Positions 43,683-54,551 of a stretch of DNA of 64,000 nt are shown here, one piece after another. The notes under the pieces are model-generated. The model did no database searches and was not told the DNA's origin. It worked only from the letters and a program-made list of their open reading frames with translations. Position 1 is the first letter of the stretch. Each line of letters begins with the position of its first letter. Source of the stretch: Rhizobiaceae bacterium (GTDB lineage Bacteria; Pseudomonadota; Alphaproteobacteria; Rhizobiales; Rhizobiaceae); NCBI GenBank assembly GCA_905339215.1, contig CAJPFN010000025.1:58661-122660 (forward strand), written 5' to 3'. The translations under genes and the position numbers were made by a program.

Positions 43683-44075
43683 ATGCCAACCGTTGTCGGG
43701 AGCGATGCAATTCGGCGAGCGCGCCGATTGCGGCGCGGCATGACTGACGGAGAGCGCAAACTCTGGTCGGAACTGAAGGAGTTCCGGCGGTGGTATGGCA
43801 TCCACGTCCGCCGGCAGGTTCCCATCGGTCCCTATGTCGTCGATTTCGCCATTCACGATCATCGTCTTGTCGTCGAGGTGGATGGCGAACACCACTTCAC
43901 GCCGGAAGGGTTGGCGCGGGATGCGAAACGCGACGCCTGGCTTGTCGGCGCCGGATACCGGATCATTCGAATTAACACGGGCGAACTCGAGCGATCATTT
44001 CACGGCTGTATCGAGGAAATACTCCAAGCTCTTGGCTTGATGAATCAAGAGCCGGGCGAAGCGTTCTGCCCATAA
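43683..44075 (+). CDS. DUF559 / Vsr-like endonuclease-domain protein
   Basis: The 130-residue protein of the DUF559 family has a restriction-endonuclease-like fold. Visible blocks are RRGMTDGERKLWSELKEFRR, GIHVRRQVPIGPYVVDFAIH and RLVVEVDGEHHFT, which hold the likely metal-binding Asp and Glu-x-Asp of the PD-(D/E)xK/Vsr superfamily; GYRIIRINTGEL follows. DNA cleavage is predicted from the fold only. It sits inside the pyrimidine operon between the amidohydrolase and hydA, preceded by the 39-bp inverted repeat. It is unrelated to the pathway and probably an insertion. Start ATG 43683 (MPTVVGSDAI) is preferred to 43668. Confidence 0.85.
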   Translation: MPTVVGSDAIRRARRLRRGMTDGERKLWSELKEFRRWYGIHVRRQVPIGPYVVDFAIHDHRLVVEVDGEHHFTPEGLARDAKRDAWLVGAGYRIIRINTGELERSFHGCIEEILQALGLMNQEPGEAFCP

Positions 44076-44091
44076 GCGAGGAACTAGCACC

Positions 44092-45543
44092 ATGACCAAA
44101 GTCATCAGAAACGGAACCATCGTCACCGCCGACCGCACCTTCAAGGGCGACGTGCTGATGAGCCACGGCAAGATCGTGGCGATCGGCTCCAACCTGCACG
44201 GCGACCACGAGTTCGACGCCACCGGCTGCTTCATCATGCCCGGCGGCATCGACCCGCACACGCACCTCGAAATGCCCTTCATGGGCACCTATTCGGCCGA
44301 CGACTTCGAGACCGGCACGCGGGCGGCACTTTCCGGCGGCACCACCATGGTCGTAGACTTCTGCCTGCCGGCGCCCGGCCAGTCGCTACTCGAAGCGCTG
44401 CAGGCCTGGGATAACAAGTCGACCAAGGCCTGCTCAGACTACACCTTCCACATGGCCATCACCTGGTGGGGCGAGCAGGTGTTCAACGAGATGGCGACCG
44501 TCGTCGACAAGGGCATCACCTCGTTCAAGCACTTCATGGCCTACAAGGGCGCGCTGATGGTCAACGACGACGAGATGTACGCGTCGTTCCAGCGCTGCGC
44601 CGCCCTCGGCGCCCTGCCGCTCGTCCACGCCGAGAACGGCGACGTCGTCGCCGCGCTGTCGCAGAAGCTGCTCGCGGAAGGCAACAACGGGCCGGAGGCG
44701 CACGCCTATTCGCGGCCGCCCGAGGTCGAAGGCGAGGCGACCAACCGCGCCATCATGATCGCCGACATGGCCGGCGTGCCGCTCTATGTCGTGCACACCT
44801 CTTGCGAGCAGAGCCACGAGGCCATCCGCCGGGCGCGGCAGAAGGGCATGCGCGTCTATGGCGAGCCGCTGATCCAACACCTCGTGCTCGACGAGACGGA
44901 GTACTTCAACAAGGACTGGGACCATGCCGCGCGGCGCGTCATGAGCCCGCCCTTCCGCAACAAGCTGCACCAGGATTCGCTGTGGGCCGGCCTGCAGGCG
45001 GCCTCGCTCCAGGTGGTGGCGACCGACCACTGCTCGTTTACCACGGCGCAGAAGCGGACCGGCGTCGGCGATTTCACGAAAATCCCCAACGGCACCGGCG
45101 GCCTCGAGGATCGCCTGCCGGTGCTGTGGACAAAGGGCGTCAACACCGGCCGGCTGACCATGAACGAGTTCGTCGCCGTCACCTCGACCAACATCGCCAA
45201 GATCCTCGGCATGTACCCGAAGAAGGGCGCCATCGTCGAAGGTGCGGATGCCGACCTGGTCGTCTGGGATCCGAAGCGCAAGAAGACGATCTCGGCCGGC
45301 AACCAGCAGTCGGTCATCGACTACAACGTCTTCGAGGGCATCGAGGTCACCGGCCTGCCGCGCTTCGTCTTCAGCCGCGGCGAACTGGTCATCGAGGAGG
45401 CGAAGGTCTCGGCGAAACCCGGCCACGGCGAGTTCGTCGCCCGCGAGCCGCACGGGGCGGTCAACCGGGCGCTGTCGACCTGGAAGGAGATCGTGGCGCC
45501 GCGCAAGGTCGAGCGCACCGGCATCCCGGCCAGCGGGGTGTGA
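44092..45543 (+). CDS. hydA: Dihydropyrimidinase (D-hydantoinase)
   Basis: The 483-residue cytosolic amidohydrolase opens dihydrouracil to N-carbamoyl-beta-alanine. The dinuclear zinc site is complete: His56 and His58 in GGIDPHTHLE, carbamylated Lys152 in MAYKGA, His179 in VHAENGD, His235 in VVHTSCEQSH and Asp312 in ATDHCSFT. The length matches bacterial and mammalian enzymes. The start follows GCGAGGAACTAG by a good distance. Its stop codon overlaps the start of the next small secreted-protein gene (GTGA), an unusual coupling of a catabolic enzyme to an exported protein. Confidence 0.95.
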   Translation: MTKVIRNGTIVTADRTFKGDVLMSHGKIVAIGSNLHGDHEFDATGCFIMPGGIDPHTHLEMPFMGTYSADDFETGTRAALSGGTTMVVDFCLPAPGQSLLEALQAWDNKSTKACSDYTFHMAITWWGEQVFNEMATVVDKGITSFKHFMAYKGALMVNDDEMYASFQRCAALGALPLVHAENGDVVAALSQKLLAEGNNGPEAHAYSRPPEVEGEATNRAIMIADMAGVPLYVVHTSCEQSHEAIRRARQKGMRVYGEPLIQHLVLDETEYFNKDWDHAARRVMSPPFRNKLHQDSLWAGLQAASLQVVATDHCSFTTAQKRTGVGDFTKIPNGTGGLEDRLPVLWTKGVNTGRLTMNEFVAVTSTNIAKILGMYPKKGAIVEGADADLVVWDPKRKKTISAGNQQSVIDYNVFEGIEVTGLPRFVFSRGELVIEEAKVSAKPGHGEFVAREPHGAVNRALSTWKEIVAPRKVERTGIPASGV

Positions 45544-45929
45544 GCTTGCGCGGAGCCCGGCTCGCCCTCATCGCAGCCACGTTGCCGGCCTACGCCGGCG
45601 GCGCCTCGGCCGAGGTCCTGTCGGGCCTCGTCGGCACCTATGGCAATGCCAATGGCTGCAAGTACGAGGCGACCGGGAACTACGTCGACGACGACATGGT
45701 CATCCTGAAGCCGGACGAGTACCAGACCTACGTGACGCTGTGCGAGTTCCTCGACGTGCGCGCGGCGCGCGACGGCAGCCAGGTGGTCATGGCGCTGTGC
45801 GGCCACGAGGGCGACGAGGCGCAGACGATCGAGTTCATGCGCTTCGCGAAGAATGCATCCGGCCGGGACGCCTACGCCATCTTCAGCCAGGCCGGTGACC
45901 TTTTCAGCGAGGTGGAGCCGTGCCGATGA
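45540..45929 (+). CDS. Small secreted four-cysteine protein, copy 1
   Basis: The 129-residue protein begins at GTG 45540, overlapping the hydA stop as GTGA. A signal peptide (LALIAATLPAYAGGASA, cut near residue 25) leads into a mature domain with four cysteines: NANGCKYE, YVTLCEFLDV, VVMALCGHEG and SEVEPCR. The next gene encodes a protein with the same cysteine spacing and shared words (YGN..GC, CEF, DG..V.ALC, EV.PC), so the two are tandem paralogues. I do not recognise the family. Two disulfides in a periplasmic domain are plausible; a link to pyrimidine metabolism is suggested only by the coupled translation. Confidence 0.8.
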   Translation: MSLRGARLALIAATLPAYAGGASAEVLSGLVGTYGNANGCKYEATGNYVDDDMVILKPDEYQTYVTLCEFLDVRAARDGSQVVMALCGHEGDEAQTIEFMRFAKNASGRDAYAIFSQAGDLFSEVEPCR

Positions 45930-46330
45930 CCGGTTTCTCCGTGCCAGCCGGGCGCCATGGCCGGTCTGTCGCCGCCGCGGCGGCATGGGTCCTTGTCCCC
46001 TCGCTCGCCTTCGCCCAGACGCTCGATATCATCCAGCCGTACGGCAACGAGGCTGGCTGCCGCGTCGCCAAGGGCGAGGAGAAGGCCGGCGCCGAGGCGC
46101 TGATCATGCGAAACGACCGCTTCGAGTCCGCCGCGCTCGTCTGCGAGTTCGTCCAGGTGCTGAAGGCGGCGGACGGGACGAAGGTGATCACCGCGCTCTG
46201 CGACATCGAGGACGAGGACGGCCGCTCGGTCAACCTGTTCACGGTTGCGCCGGGCAGGACCGATCCGACGGCGTTGCAGATCCGCGACGAGTATGGCGCG
46301 CCCTGGGACGAGGTTAAGCCATGCCAGTAA
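45926..46330 (+). CDS. Small secreted four-cysteine protein, copy 2
   Basis: The 134-residue protein has its ATG 45926 overlapping the preceding stop (ATGA); GTG 45920 is another in-frame start. The signal peptide runs to AFAQT (about residue 32). The mature part repeats the pattern of copy 1: YGNEAGCRV, LVCEFVQV, DGTKVITALCDIE and DEVKPCQ, but with a different middle, so the duplication is old. The stop is 8 bp from the convergent cupin gene, ending the transcript. Function unknown. Confidence 0.8.
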   Translation: MTGFSVPAGRHGRSVAAAAAWVLVPSLAFAQTLDIIQPYGNEAGCRVAKGEEKAGAEALIMRNDRFESAALVCEFVQVLKAADGTKVITALCDIEDEDGRSVNLFTVAPGRTDPTALQIRDEYGAPWDEVKPCQ

Positions 46331-46338
46331 GGCCGGAT

Positions 46339-46749
46339 TCACACTGCCAGAGCGTCCAGTTCCGGCAGCAGCACCACGCTCTCCTGCTCGTTCGGGTCGG
46401 TGCGCGCGATGACCGCCGTGCAGGGTCTGTCGGAGAGGTTCGCCGGCAGGTGCGGCACGCCGGCCGGAATGTACATCATCTCGCCCGCGCCCATGTCGGC
46501 GAAATGCTCGAGCCTCTCGCCGTACCAGGTGCGCGCCTCGCCCGCGAGCACGTAGACCGCCGTTTCGTGGTTCTCGTGCAGATGTGCCTTGGCGCGCGCG
46601 CCGGGCGGAATGGTCAGGACGTGCATGCAAAGGCCCTTCGCTCCGACCGTCTCGGCGGCGATGCCCTCGAAGTAGCTCAACCCTTGCTTCCCGTCGTAGG
46701 TCGAGCCGGGTCTGATGACGCGGCAGGTGGGCTTGGACGGCGTGGACAT
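46339..46749 (-). CDS. Cupin-domain protein
   Basis: The 136-residue single-domain cupin has the two motifs GARAKAHLHENHETAVYVL (His, His and Glu metal ligands) and MMYIPAGVPHLPANL (final His). Such proteins are metal-dependent dioxygenases, isomerases or sugar/small-molecule binders. ATG 46749 begins MSTPSKPTCRVIRPG. It is divergent from the ABC importer operon and convergent with the four-cysteine genes. The context does not settle its substrate; a small oxidation or isomerisation role in nucleobase metabolism is possible but unsupported. Confidence 0.85.
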   Translation of the reverse strand: MSTPSKPTCRVIRPGSTYDGKQGLSYFEGIAAETVGAKGLCMHVLTIPPGARAKAHLHENHETAVYVLAGEARTWYGERLEHFADMGAGEMMYIPAGVPHLPANLSDRPCTAVIARTDPNEQESVVLLPELDALAV

Positions 46750-46815
46750 GGAATTGTCGGCTCCCTTGCGGTCGGCAGATCGCGGTGGGCACAAAACTAT
46801 ACGAATCGGGGAACC

Positions 46816-46868
46816 ATGCGAAAGCTGAATGAGATCGGCGCGGCGCGCGCGGGGAACGGGGTGCGCCG

Positions 46869-46872
<4 letters not shown>
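46816..46872 (+). CDS. Possible 18-codon leader peptide upstream of the importer operon
   Basis: ATG 46816 opens an 18-residue frame (MRKLNEIGAARAGNGVRR) whose TGA overlaps the ATPase start codon as ATGA. GGGGA precedes it by a few bases and an AT-rich CTATAC lies about 25 nt further up. The tight overlap suggests translational coupling or a leader, but such a short frame may be chance. Confidence 0.3.
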
Positions 46873-47651
<779 letters not shown>

Positions 47652-47674
47652 GGGCAGCGCTGCTTCAGTTTCTC

Positions 47675-47733
47675 CTCTCCCCGGCGGGGAGAGGGTGGCG
47701 AGGGCGAAGCCCGGGCCGGGTGAGGGGGCAGGC
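47675..47733. repeat. GC-rich palindromic repeat between importer ATPase and permease
   Basis: CTCTCCCC (47675-47682) pairs with GGGGAGAG (47686-47693) across GGC, followed by GGGTGGCGAGGGCGAAGCCC and GGGCCGGGTGAGGGGG. It is a different sequence family from the elements at 27461 and 43582, and lies inside an operon, where it may separate expression of the subunits. Confidence 0.55.
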
Positions 47734-47789
47734 GACGGCGGTCGGGGGCGGGCGCCTGCCACGCCGTCATTCATGCGTGGTCCCCGCCC

Positions 47790-48668
47790 ATGACGTCGCT
47801 CCCCGCCCGCATCCTTCCCGTCTTCGCGATCCTCGCGGCGATCGTCGCCATCTGGTACGTCGGAACCTATGCGCTCAACGCGCCGTTCCAGCGCGACCTC
47901 GACCGGCGCGCCGGCGAAACGCCGACGACGTGGGAATTCATTGTCAGGACGATGACCCAGCCGAAGCCGACGCTGCCGGCGCCGCACCAGGTCGTCGCGA
48001 ACGTCTACGAGAACACTTTCCTGCGCAAGCCGACCTCGAACCGCAGCCTCGTCTACCATTCCTGGGTGACGCTGTCGGCGACGCTGCTCGGCTTCGCCTT
48101 CGGCACCGCGCTCGGCATCCTGATCGCGGTCGGCATCGTCCACGTCACCACGCTCGACCGCAGCCTGATGCCGTGGATCATCGCCTCGCAGACGATCCCG
48201 ATCCTGGCGATCGCGCCGATGATCATCGTCGTGCTCGCCGCCGTCGGCATCACCGGCCTCATCCCCAAGGCGCTGATCTCGACCTACCTGTCTTTCTTCC
48301 CGGTCGCGGTGGGCATGGTGAAGGGCCTGCGCTCGCCGGAGGCGATGCATCTCGACCTGATGCGGACCTACCACGCGAGCCGCGCCCAGACCTTCTGGAA
48401 GCTGCGCGTGCCGGCATCGGTGCCGTTCCTGTTTGCCTCCATGAAGGTCGCGATCGCCGCGAGCCTGGTCGGGGCCATCGTCGGCGAGCTGCCCACTGGA
48501 GCGGTGGCGGGCATCGGCTCCAGGCTGCTCACCGGCTCCTACTACAGCCAGACCATCGACATCTTCGCGGCGCTGGTCGCCGGCTCTATGGTGGCTATTC
48601 TCTTGGTCAGCGTCGTCGGCCTGGCCGGCCGTCTCACCGAGAAGGCGATGGGGGCGCGGCCGGCATGA
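47790..48668 (+). CDS. ABC transporter permease, first subunit of the NMT1/THI5-class importer
   Basis: The 292-residue inner-membrane protein has a leading helix (ILPVFAILAAIVAIWYVGTY), a periplasmic stretch of about 70 residues, then about five helices of BPD_transp_1 type. The coupling loop is DLMRTYHASRAQTFWKLRVPASVPFLF. It ends in an ATGA overlap with the second permease gene, so the two are translated together as a heterodimer. No lipobox or other targeting signal is seen. Confidence 0.92.
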   Translation: MTSLPARILPVFAILAAIVAIWYVGTYALNAPFQRDLDRRAGETPTTWEFIVRTMTQPKPTLPAPHQVVANVYENTFLRKPTSNRSLVYHSWVTLSATLLGFAFGTALGILIAVGIVHVTTLDRSLMPWIIASQTIPILAIAPMIIVVLAAVGITGLIPKALISTYLSFFPVAVGMVKGLRSPEAMHLDLMRTYHASRAQTFWKLRVPASVPFLFASMKVAIAASLVGAIVGELPTGAVAGIGSRLLTGSYYSQTIDIFAALVAGSMVAILLVSVVGLAGRLTEKAMGARPA

Positions 48669-49801
48669 GCGGATTGCGGGTCTCGTGGCAGGGTGCCCTG
48701 GCGTCGTGTCTGGCGCTCGTCGCGGCGTTTCTTCTGCCCATCGCGTCGCCCGACGCGGCCTTCGCGGCGCACGGTGTATCGATGTTCGTCGCGTTCATGG
48801 CGATCGGCCTTGTTTGGATCGCGGCGATCGTCGACGGGTCGCGGGTCGGGCCGGCGGCAAGGGCGGCCGTCCTGTTCCTTGCCGCGCACGGCATGGTCTG
48901 GCTGCTGCTTTCCGAGATCGGCGACAGAAACGGTGTCGCCCGGTCGTCGTTCTTCGTCCTGCTGGCCGCCGCATGGCTTCTCGCCTGGCGGCTGGCGACG
49001 GTGCTTTCGTCGATCAGGTTCGCCGGGCGGACGGCAGACACCATGATGCGGCTGCTGGTGCCGGCGCTGTTCGGCGCCTGGATCCTTATCATCTGGGAAG
49101 CCGTCGTGCGTGGTGCCGGCATCCCCTTCATCCTCCTGCCGCCGCCCTCGGCGATCGGCGCGCGCATCGCCGGTTCCGTGCCGATCCTGGCGGCCGACGT
49201 CTACCAGACGATCTTCAAGGCGGTGCTGACCGGCTATGTCTTGGGCTGCGCCGCGGGCTTCGTCGTCGCCATCCTCGCCGACCGCTTCCTCTTCCTGCGC
49301 CGAGGCCTCATGCCCATCGGCAACATGGTTTCGGCACTGCCGATCATCGGCGTGGCGCCGATCATGGTCATGTGGTTCGGTTTCGACTGGCAATCCAAGG
49401 CCGCGGTCGTGGTCATCATGACCTTCTTCCCGATGCTGGTGAACACGGTCGCCGGGCTCGCCGCGTCGGGCCACATGGAGCGCGACCTGATGCGCACCTA
49501 TGCGTCTAGCTATTCGCAGACATTGACGAAGCTGCGGCTGCCGGCGGCGGCGCCCTTCATCTTCAACGCGCTCAAGATCAACTCCACGCTCGCGCTCATC
49601 GGCGCCATCGTCGCAGAGTTCTTCGGCACGCCGATCGTCGGCATGGGCTTCCGCATCTCGACAGAGATCGGCCGCATGAACGTCGACATGGTCTGGGCGG
49701 AAATCGCTGTTGCGGCGCTTGCCGGTTCGGTCTTCTATGGCGTGGTCGCCCTTCTGGAAAGGGCCGTCACGTTCTGGCATCCGTCTATCCGCGGTGGATA
49801 G
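48665..49801 (+). CDS. ABC transporter permease, second subunit with extra N-terminal membrane region
   Basis: The 378-residue inner-membrane protein's C-terminal 260 residues form a normal SsuC/ThiX-like permease (WILIIWEAVVRGAGIPFILL, SALPIIGVAPIMVMWFGFDW, coupling loop DLMRTYASSYSQTLTKLRLP). The first 120 residues add three or four hydrophobic helices (ASCLALVAAFLLPIA, MFVAFMAIGLVWIAAIV, RAAVLFLAAHGMVWLLL), which are not part of the standard permease. The start overlaps the preceding stop by 4 nt. The added membrane domain might hold a regulatory or solute-scavenging role; this cannot be told by eye. Confidence 0.92.
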   Translation: MSGLRVSWQGALASCLALVAAFLLPIASPDAAFAAHGVSMFVAFMAIGLVWIAAIVDGSRVGPAARAAVLFLAAHGMVWLLLSEIGDRNGVARSSFFVLLAAAWLLAWRLATVLSSIRFAGRTADTMMRLLVPALFGAWILIIWEAVVRGAGIPFILLPPPSAIGARIAGSVPILAADVYQTIFKAVLTGYVLGCAAGFVVAILADRFLFLRRGLMPIGNMVSALPIIGVAPIMVMWFGFDWQSKAAVVVIMTFFPMLVNTVAGLAASGHMERDLMRTYASSYSQTLTKLRLPAAAPFIFNALKINSTLALIGAIVAEFFGTPIVGMGFRISTEIGRMNVDMVWAEIAVAALAGSVFYGVVALLERAVTFWHPSIRGG

Positions 49802-49860
49802 GCGAAGCCGGGGCGCCCTTTGGACGCCACGGCAAACTTCAGAGGGTAAAGGAAAAGACG

Positions 49861-50832
49861 ATGAAGAGATTGGTGGTTTCTATGCTCGCGGGCGCCATGT
49901 CGCTCGCCGCGGTCCAGGCCTGGGCCGCCGACAAGGTCACGCTGCAGCTGAAGTGGGTCACGCAGTCGCAGTTCGCCGGTTACTACGTGGCCAAGGACAA
50001 GGGCTTCTACGAAGAGGAAGGCCTCGACGTCGAGATCAAGCCGGGCGGCCCCGACATCGCGCCCGAGCAGGTGATTGCCGGCGGCGGCGCCGACGTCATC
50101 GTCGACTGGATGGGCGGCGCGCTGGCGGCCCGCGAGAAGGGCGTCGGCCTGGTCAACATCGCCCAGCCGTTCAAGAAGGCGGGCATGCAGCTCGTCTGCC
50201 CCGCCGACGGCCCGGTCAAGACAGAAGCAGACTTCAAGGGCAAGACGCTCGGCGTCTGGTTCTTCGGCAACGAGTACCCGTTCTATGCCTGGATGAACAA
50301 GCTCGGCCTGTCGACCGAAGGCGGTCCGGACGGCGTCACCGTGCTCAAGCAGTCTTTCGACGTGCAGCCGCTGATCCAGAAGCAGGCCGACTGCATCTCG
50401 GTGATGACCTACAACGAGTACTGGCAGCTGATCGACGCCGGCTACAAGCCGGAAGACCTGATCGTCTTCAACTATTCGGCGATGGGCGTCGACCTGCTTG
50501 AGGACGGCCTCTACGTTCTCGAAGACAAGCTGAAGGACCCGGCCTTCGAGGACAAGATGGTCCGCTTCGTCCGTGCCTCGATGAAGGGCTGGAAGTATGC
50601 CACCGAGAACTCGGACGAGGCCGCCGGCATCGTCGTCGAGAACGGCGGCCAGGACGAGAACCACCAGAAGCGCATGATGGGCGAGGTTGCCAAGCTCATC
50701 GACAACGCCGACGGCAAGCTGATCGAGGCGGCCTACGAGCGCACCGCCAAGGCCCTGCTCGACCAGAAGATCCTGACCAAGGAGCCCTCGGGCGCCTGGA
50801 CGGCGGCGATCACCGACAAGGCGATCAAGTAG
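49861..50832 (+). CDS. NMT1/THI5-like substrate-binding protein, probable pyrimidine receptor
   Basis: The 323-residue periplasmic receptor has a signal peptide (1-22, cut after AWA) and the NMT1/THI5 fold (LQLKWVTQSQFAGYYVAKDK, GLDVEIKPGGPDIAPEQVIA, VWFFGNEYPFYAWMNKLG). Relatives bind hydroxymethylpyrimidine, riboflavin precursors or pyrimidines. Together with the RutR-linked pathway upstream, import of uracil or thymine is the most economical reading. AAAGGAAAAG precedes the ATG. A strong terminator follows at 50859-50883, closing the operon. Confidence 0.92.
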   Translation: MKRLVVSMLAGAMSLAAVQAWAADKVTLQLKWVTQSQFAGYYVAKDKGFYEEEGLDVEIKPGGPDIAPEQVIAGGGADVIVDWMGGALAAREKGVGLVNIAQPFKKAGMQLVCPADGPVKTEADFKGKTLGVWFFGNEYPFYAWMNKLGLSTEGGPDGVTVLKQSFDVQPLIQKQADCISVMTYNEYWQLIDAGYKPEDLIVFNYSAMGVDLLEDGLYVLEDKLKDPAFEDKMVRFVRASMKGWKYATENSDEAAGIVVENGGQDENHQKRMMGEVAKLIDNADGKLIEAAYERTAKALLDQKILTKEPSGAWTAAITDKAIK

Positions 50833-50858
50833 CAACGTCCTCCGAGCGATCGGATAGG

Positions 50859-50883
50859 AAGGGGCGGGCGACCGCCCCTTTTT
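50859..50883 (+). terminator. Rho-independent terminator of the importer operon
   Basis: GGGGCGG (50861-50867) pairs with CCGCCCC (50872-50878) across a GCGA tetraloop, flanked by AA and followed by TTTTT (50879-50883). It lies 27 nt after the receptor stop codon. The GNRA loop and U-run are canonical. Confidence 0.93.
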
Positions 50884-50945
50884 CGTTCGGAGACGCAATC
50901 GTTCCGCCAGCGCGATACCCTTTATGGGACGCGGGCCTTCGGGAC

Positions 50946-51830
50946 TCAGAATCTCAGCGCTGCGCGCTCGGCCTTCCTGTATTCGCCCGGCGTCATGCCG
51001 GTCTCGCGGCGGAAGAAGCGGCTGAAATAAGCCGGATCCGGAAATCCCAGCGCCAGCGCGATCGACTGCGCCGGCAGGAAGGTAAAGACGAGGTCGCGCC
51101 TCGCCTCCTCGACTAGTCGGCGGTTGAGAAGCTGCTGCAGGCTGCAGCCCGTCGCCGCCCGCAGGATGCGGTTGAGATGCGCCGTCGAGATGCCCATCGC
51201 GCCGGCATAGAAGGCGGCGTCGCGGTGCTCGCGGAAGTGCGCACCGATCAGCGCTCCGAGCCGCTCGATGCGCTCCTGATCGCGGTCGCGCGGCAATTCG
51301 CCTTGCCCCTCGCGGCGGCCCGATGCGCGCACGACGCCGACCAGTGACGCCGCTACCAGCGCCTCAAGCATCGCCGCGCGGCCGACGCCGTGACCCTGGA
51401 TTTCGGCGCCGAGGCGCACGAGGCTATCCGCCGCGTCCCTGCCATCGCCACTTGCCAGGGGCACGATGTGCGGCGCCGCCAGGAAGGCGGCGACATGGCG
51501 GTCGACGGCGGCCACCCTGTCGAGGCGGTCGCGCAGGACGGTCAGCACCAGCCCGCCGATGTCGCGCGAGAAGCGGAAGCCGTGCGCCGCGCCCGGCGGC
51601 ACGAACAGCGCCGTCTCTTGCGAAAACGGCCGGTAGGCGCCGTCCATCAGTGCTTCGCCGTGGCCGTGGGAAATGTACAAAATCTGGAAGAAGGCCTCGT
51701 GGCGATGGGGGCGGATCTCCCATTCGTGGAGCCGGCTGCGCTCGGGAATCGACTCGCAATGCAGCCAGAATCGCTCCGTCCGCTCGGGGTCCTCGCCGTA
51801 GAGCTGATAGGTCGGGACGTGCCGGATCAT
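50946..51830 (-). CDS. pobR: AraC-family regulator of 4-hydroxybenzoate catabolism (PobR-like)
   Basis: The 294-residue regulator has an N-terminal cupin-like effector domain (about 20-150: IRPHRHEAFFQILYISHGHG, LFVPPGAAHGFRFS) and a C-terminal double helix-turn-helix (about 200-294: GISTAHLNRILRAATGCSLQ, LALGFPDPAYFSRFFRRETG). It is divergent from pobA across 112 bp, the standard arrangement of AraC-type PobR, which activates pobA in response to 4-hydroxybenzoate. ATG 51830 (MIRHVPTYQLYGEDPERTER) is preferred because the conserved N-terminus begins there; frame is open further upstream into pobA. The name rests on neighbourhood as much as on sequence. Confidence 0.88.
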   Translation of the reverse strand: MIRHVPTYQLYGEDPERTERFWLHCESIPERSRLHEWEIRPHRHEAFFQILYISHGHGEALMDGAYRPFSQETALFVPPGAAHGFRFSRDIGGLVLTVLRDRLDRVAAVDRHVAAFLAAPHIVPLASGDGRDAADSLVRLGAEIQGHGVGRAAMLEALVAASLVGVVRASGRREGQGELPRDRDQERIERLGALIGAHFREHRDAAFYAGAMGISTAHLNRILRAATGCSLQQLLNRRLVEEARRDLVFTFLPAQSIALALGFPDPAYFSRFFRRETGMTPGEYRKAERAALRF

Positions 51831-51921
51831 GTTCTTTCCGCTGTCGTCATGTTCGTAAAGTGCAAGAAATTGCCAACCCTGTCCATTGCCGGCTGAGCCC
51901 GCGCGCCGCACTCTCTGGTGA

Positions 51922-54032
<2,111 letters not shown>

Positions 54033-54083
54033 CGGAAAACCATATCAGAAAAGTTATCGAATGTGCCATGTTTGCTATTTTTC

Positions 54084-54099
54084 TTAACCGCACGGTTGT
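54084..54099. promoter_or_regulatory. PcaQ binding box upstream of pcaC
   Basis: TTAACCGCACGGTTGT matches the PcaQ consensus ATAACC-N4-GGTTAA in the two core half-sites AACC and GGTT with a 4-nt spacer. It is 34 nt before the pcaC start codon and 52 nt before pcaQ's, fitting activation of the operon and autoregulation. Confidence 0.75.
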
Positions 54100-54133
54100 G
54101 GTTTTCTGCCGGCCTCGAGGGAGAAAAAGCCAA

Positions 54134-54538
54134 ATGGCCGACCAAGAACAAAAGTCCGAGCGGTATCGCGAGGGCATGGCGACCCGGCGGCAGGTGCTCG
54201 GCGCAGCCTATGTTGACGCCGCGCAGGCCAGGAAAACCGCGCTCGACGAGCCGTTCCAGGACCTGATCACCGAAGCGGCCTGGGGCCATGTCTGGTCCCG
54301 GCCGAACTGGACGAAGCGGGAGCGCTCCATGGTCACCATCGCGCTGCTCGCCGCACTCGGCCACTACGACGAGGTGGCGATGCATGTGCGCGCCACCCGC
54401 AACACGGGTGCGACACCGGAGGACGTTCGCGAGGCGCTCCTCCATGTGGCAATCTATGCCGGCGTGCCCGCGGCGAACCATGCGTACAAGATCGTCAAGC
54501 AGACGCTTGCGGAAATGGAGGGCGGGACGACCGCCTGA
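54134..54538 (+). CDS. pcaC: 4-carboxymuconolactone decarboxylase
   Basis: The 134-residue enzyme of the CMD/AhpD fold has [40 protein letters not shown] and [20 protein letters not shown], in the usual order and length for stand-alone PcaC. It turns gamma-carboxymuconolactone into beta-ketoadipate enol-lactone. It is the first gene of the operon here, where pcaD normally precedes it. The ATG at 54134 gives [15 protein letters not shown]; frame is open to 54068 without matching sequence. Confidence 0.93.
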   Translation: MADQEQKSERYREGMATRRQVLGAAYVDAAQARKTALDEPFQDLITEAAWGHVWSRPNWTKRERSMVTIALLAALGHYDEVAMHVRATRNTGATPEDVREALLHVAIYAGVPAANHAYKIVKQTLAEMEGGTTA

Positions 54539-54551
54539 ACGGAGGAACAGA

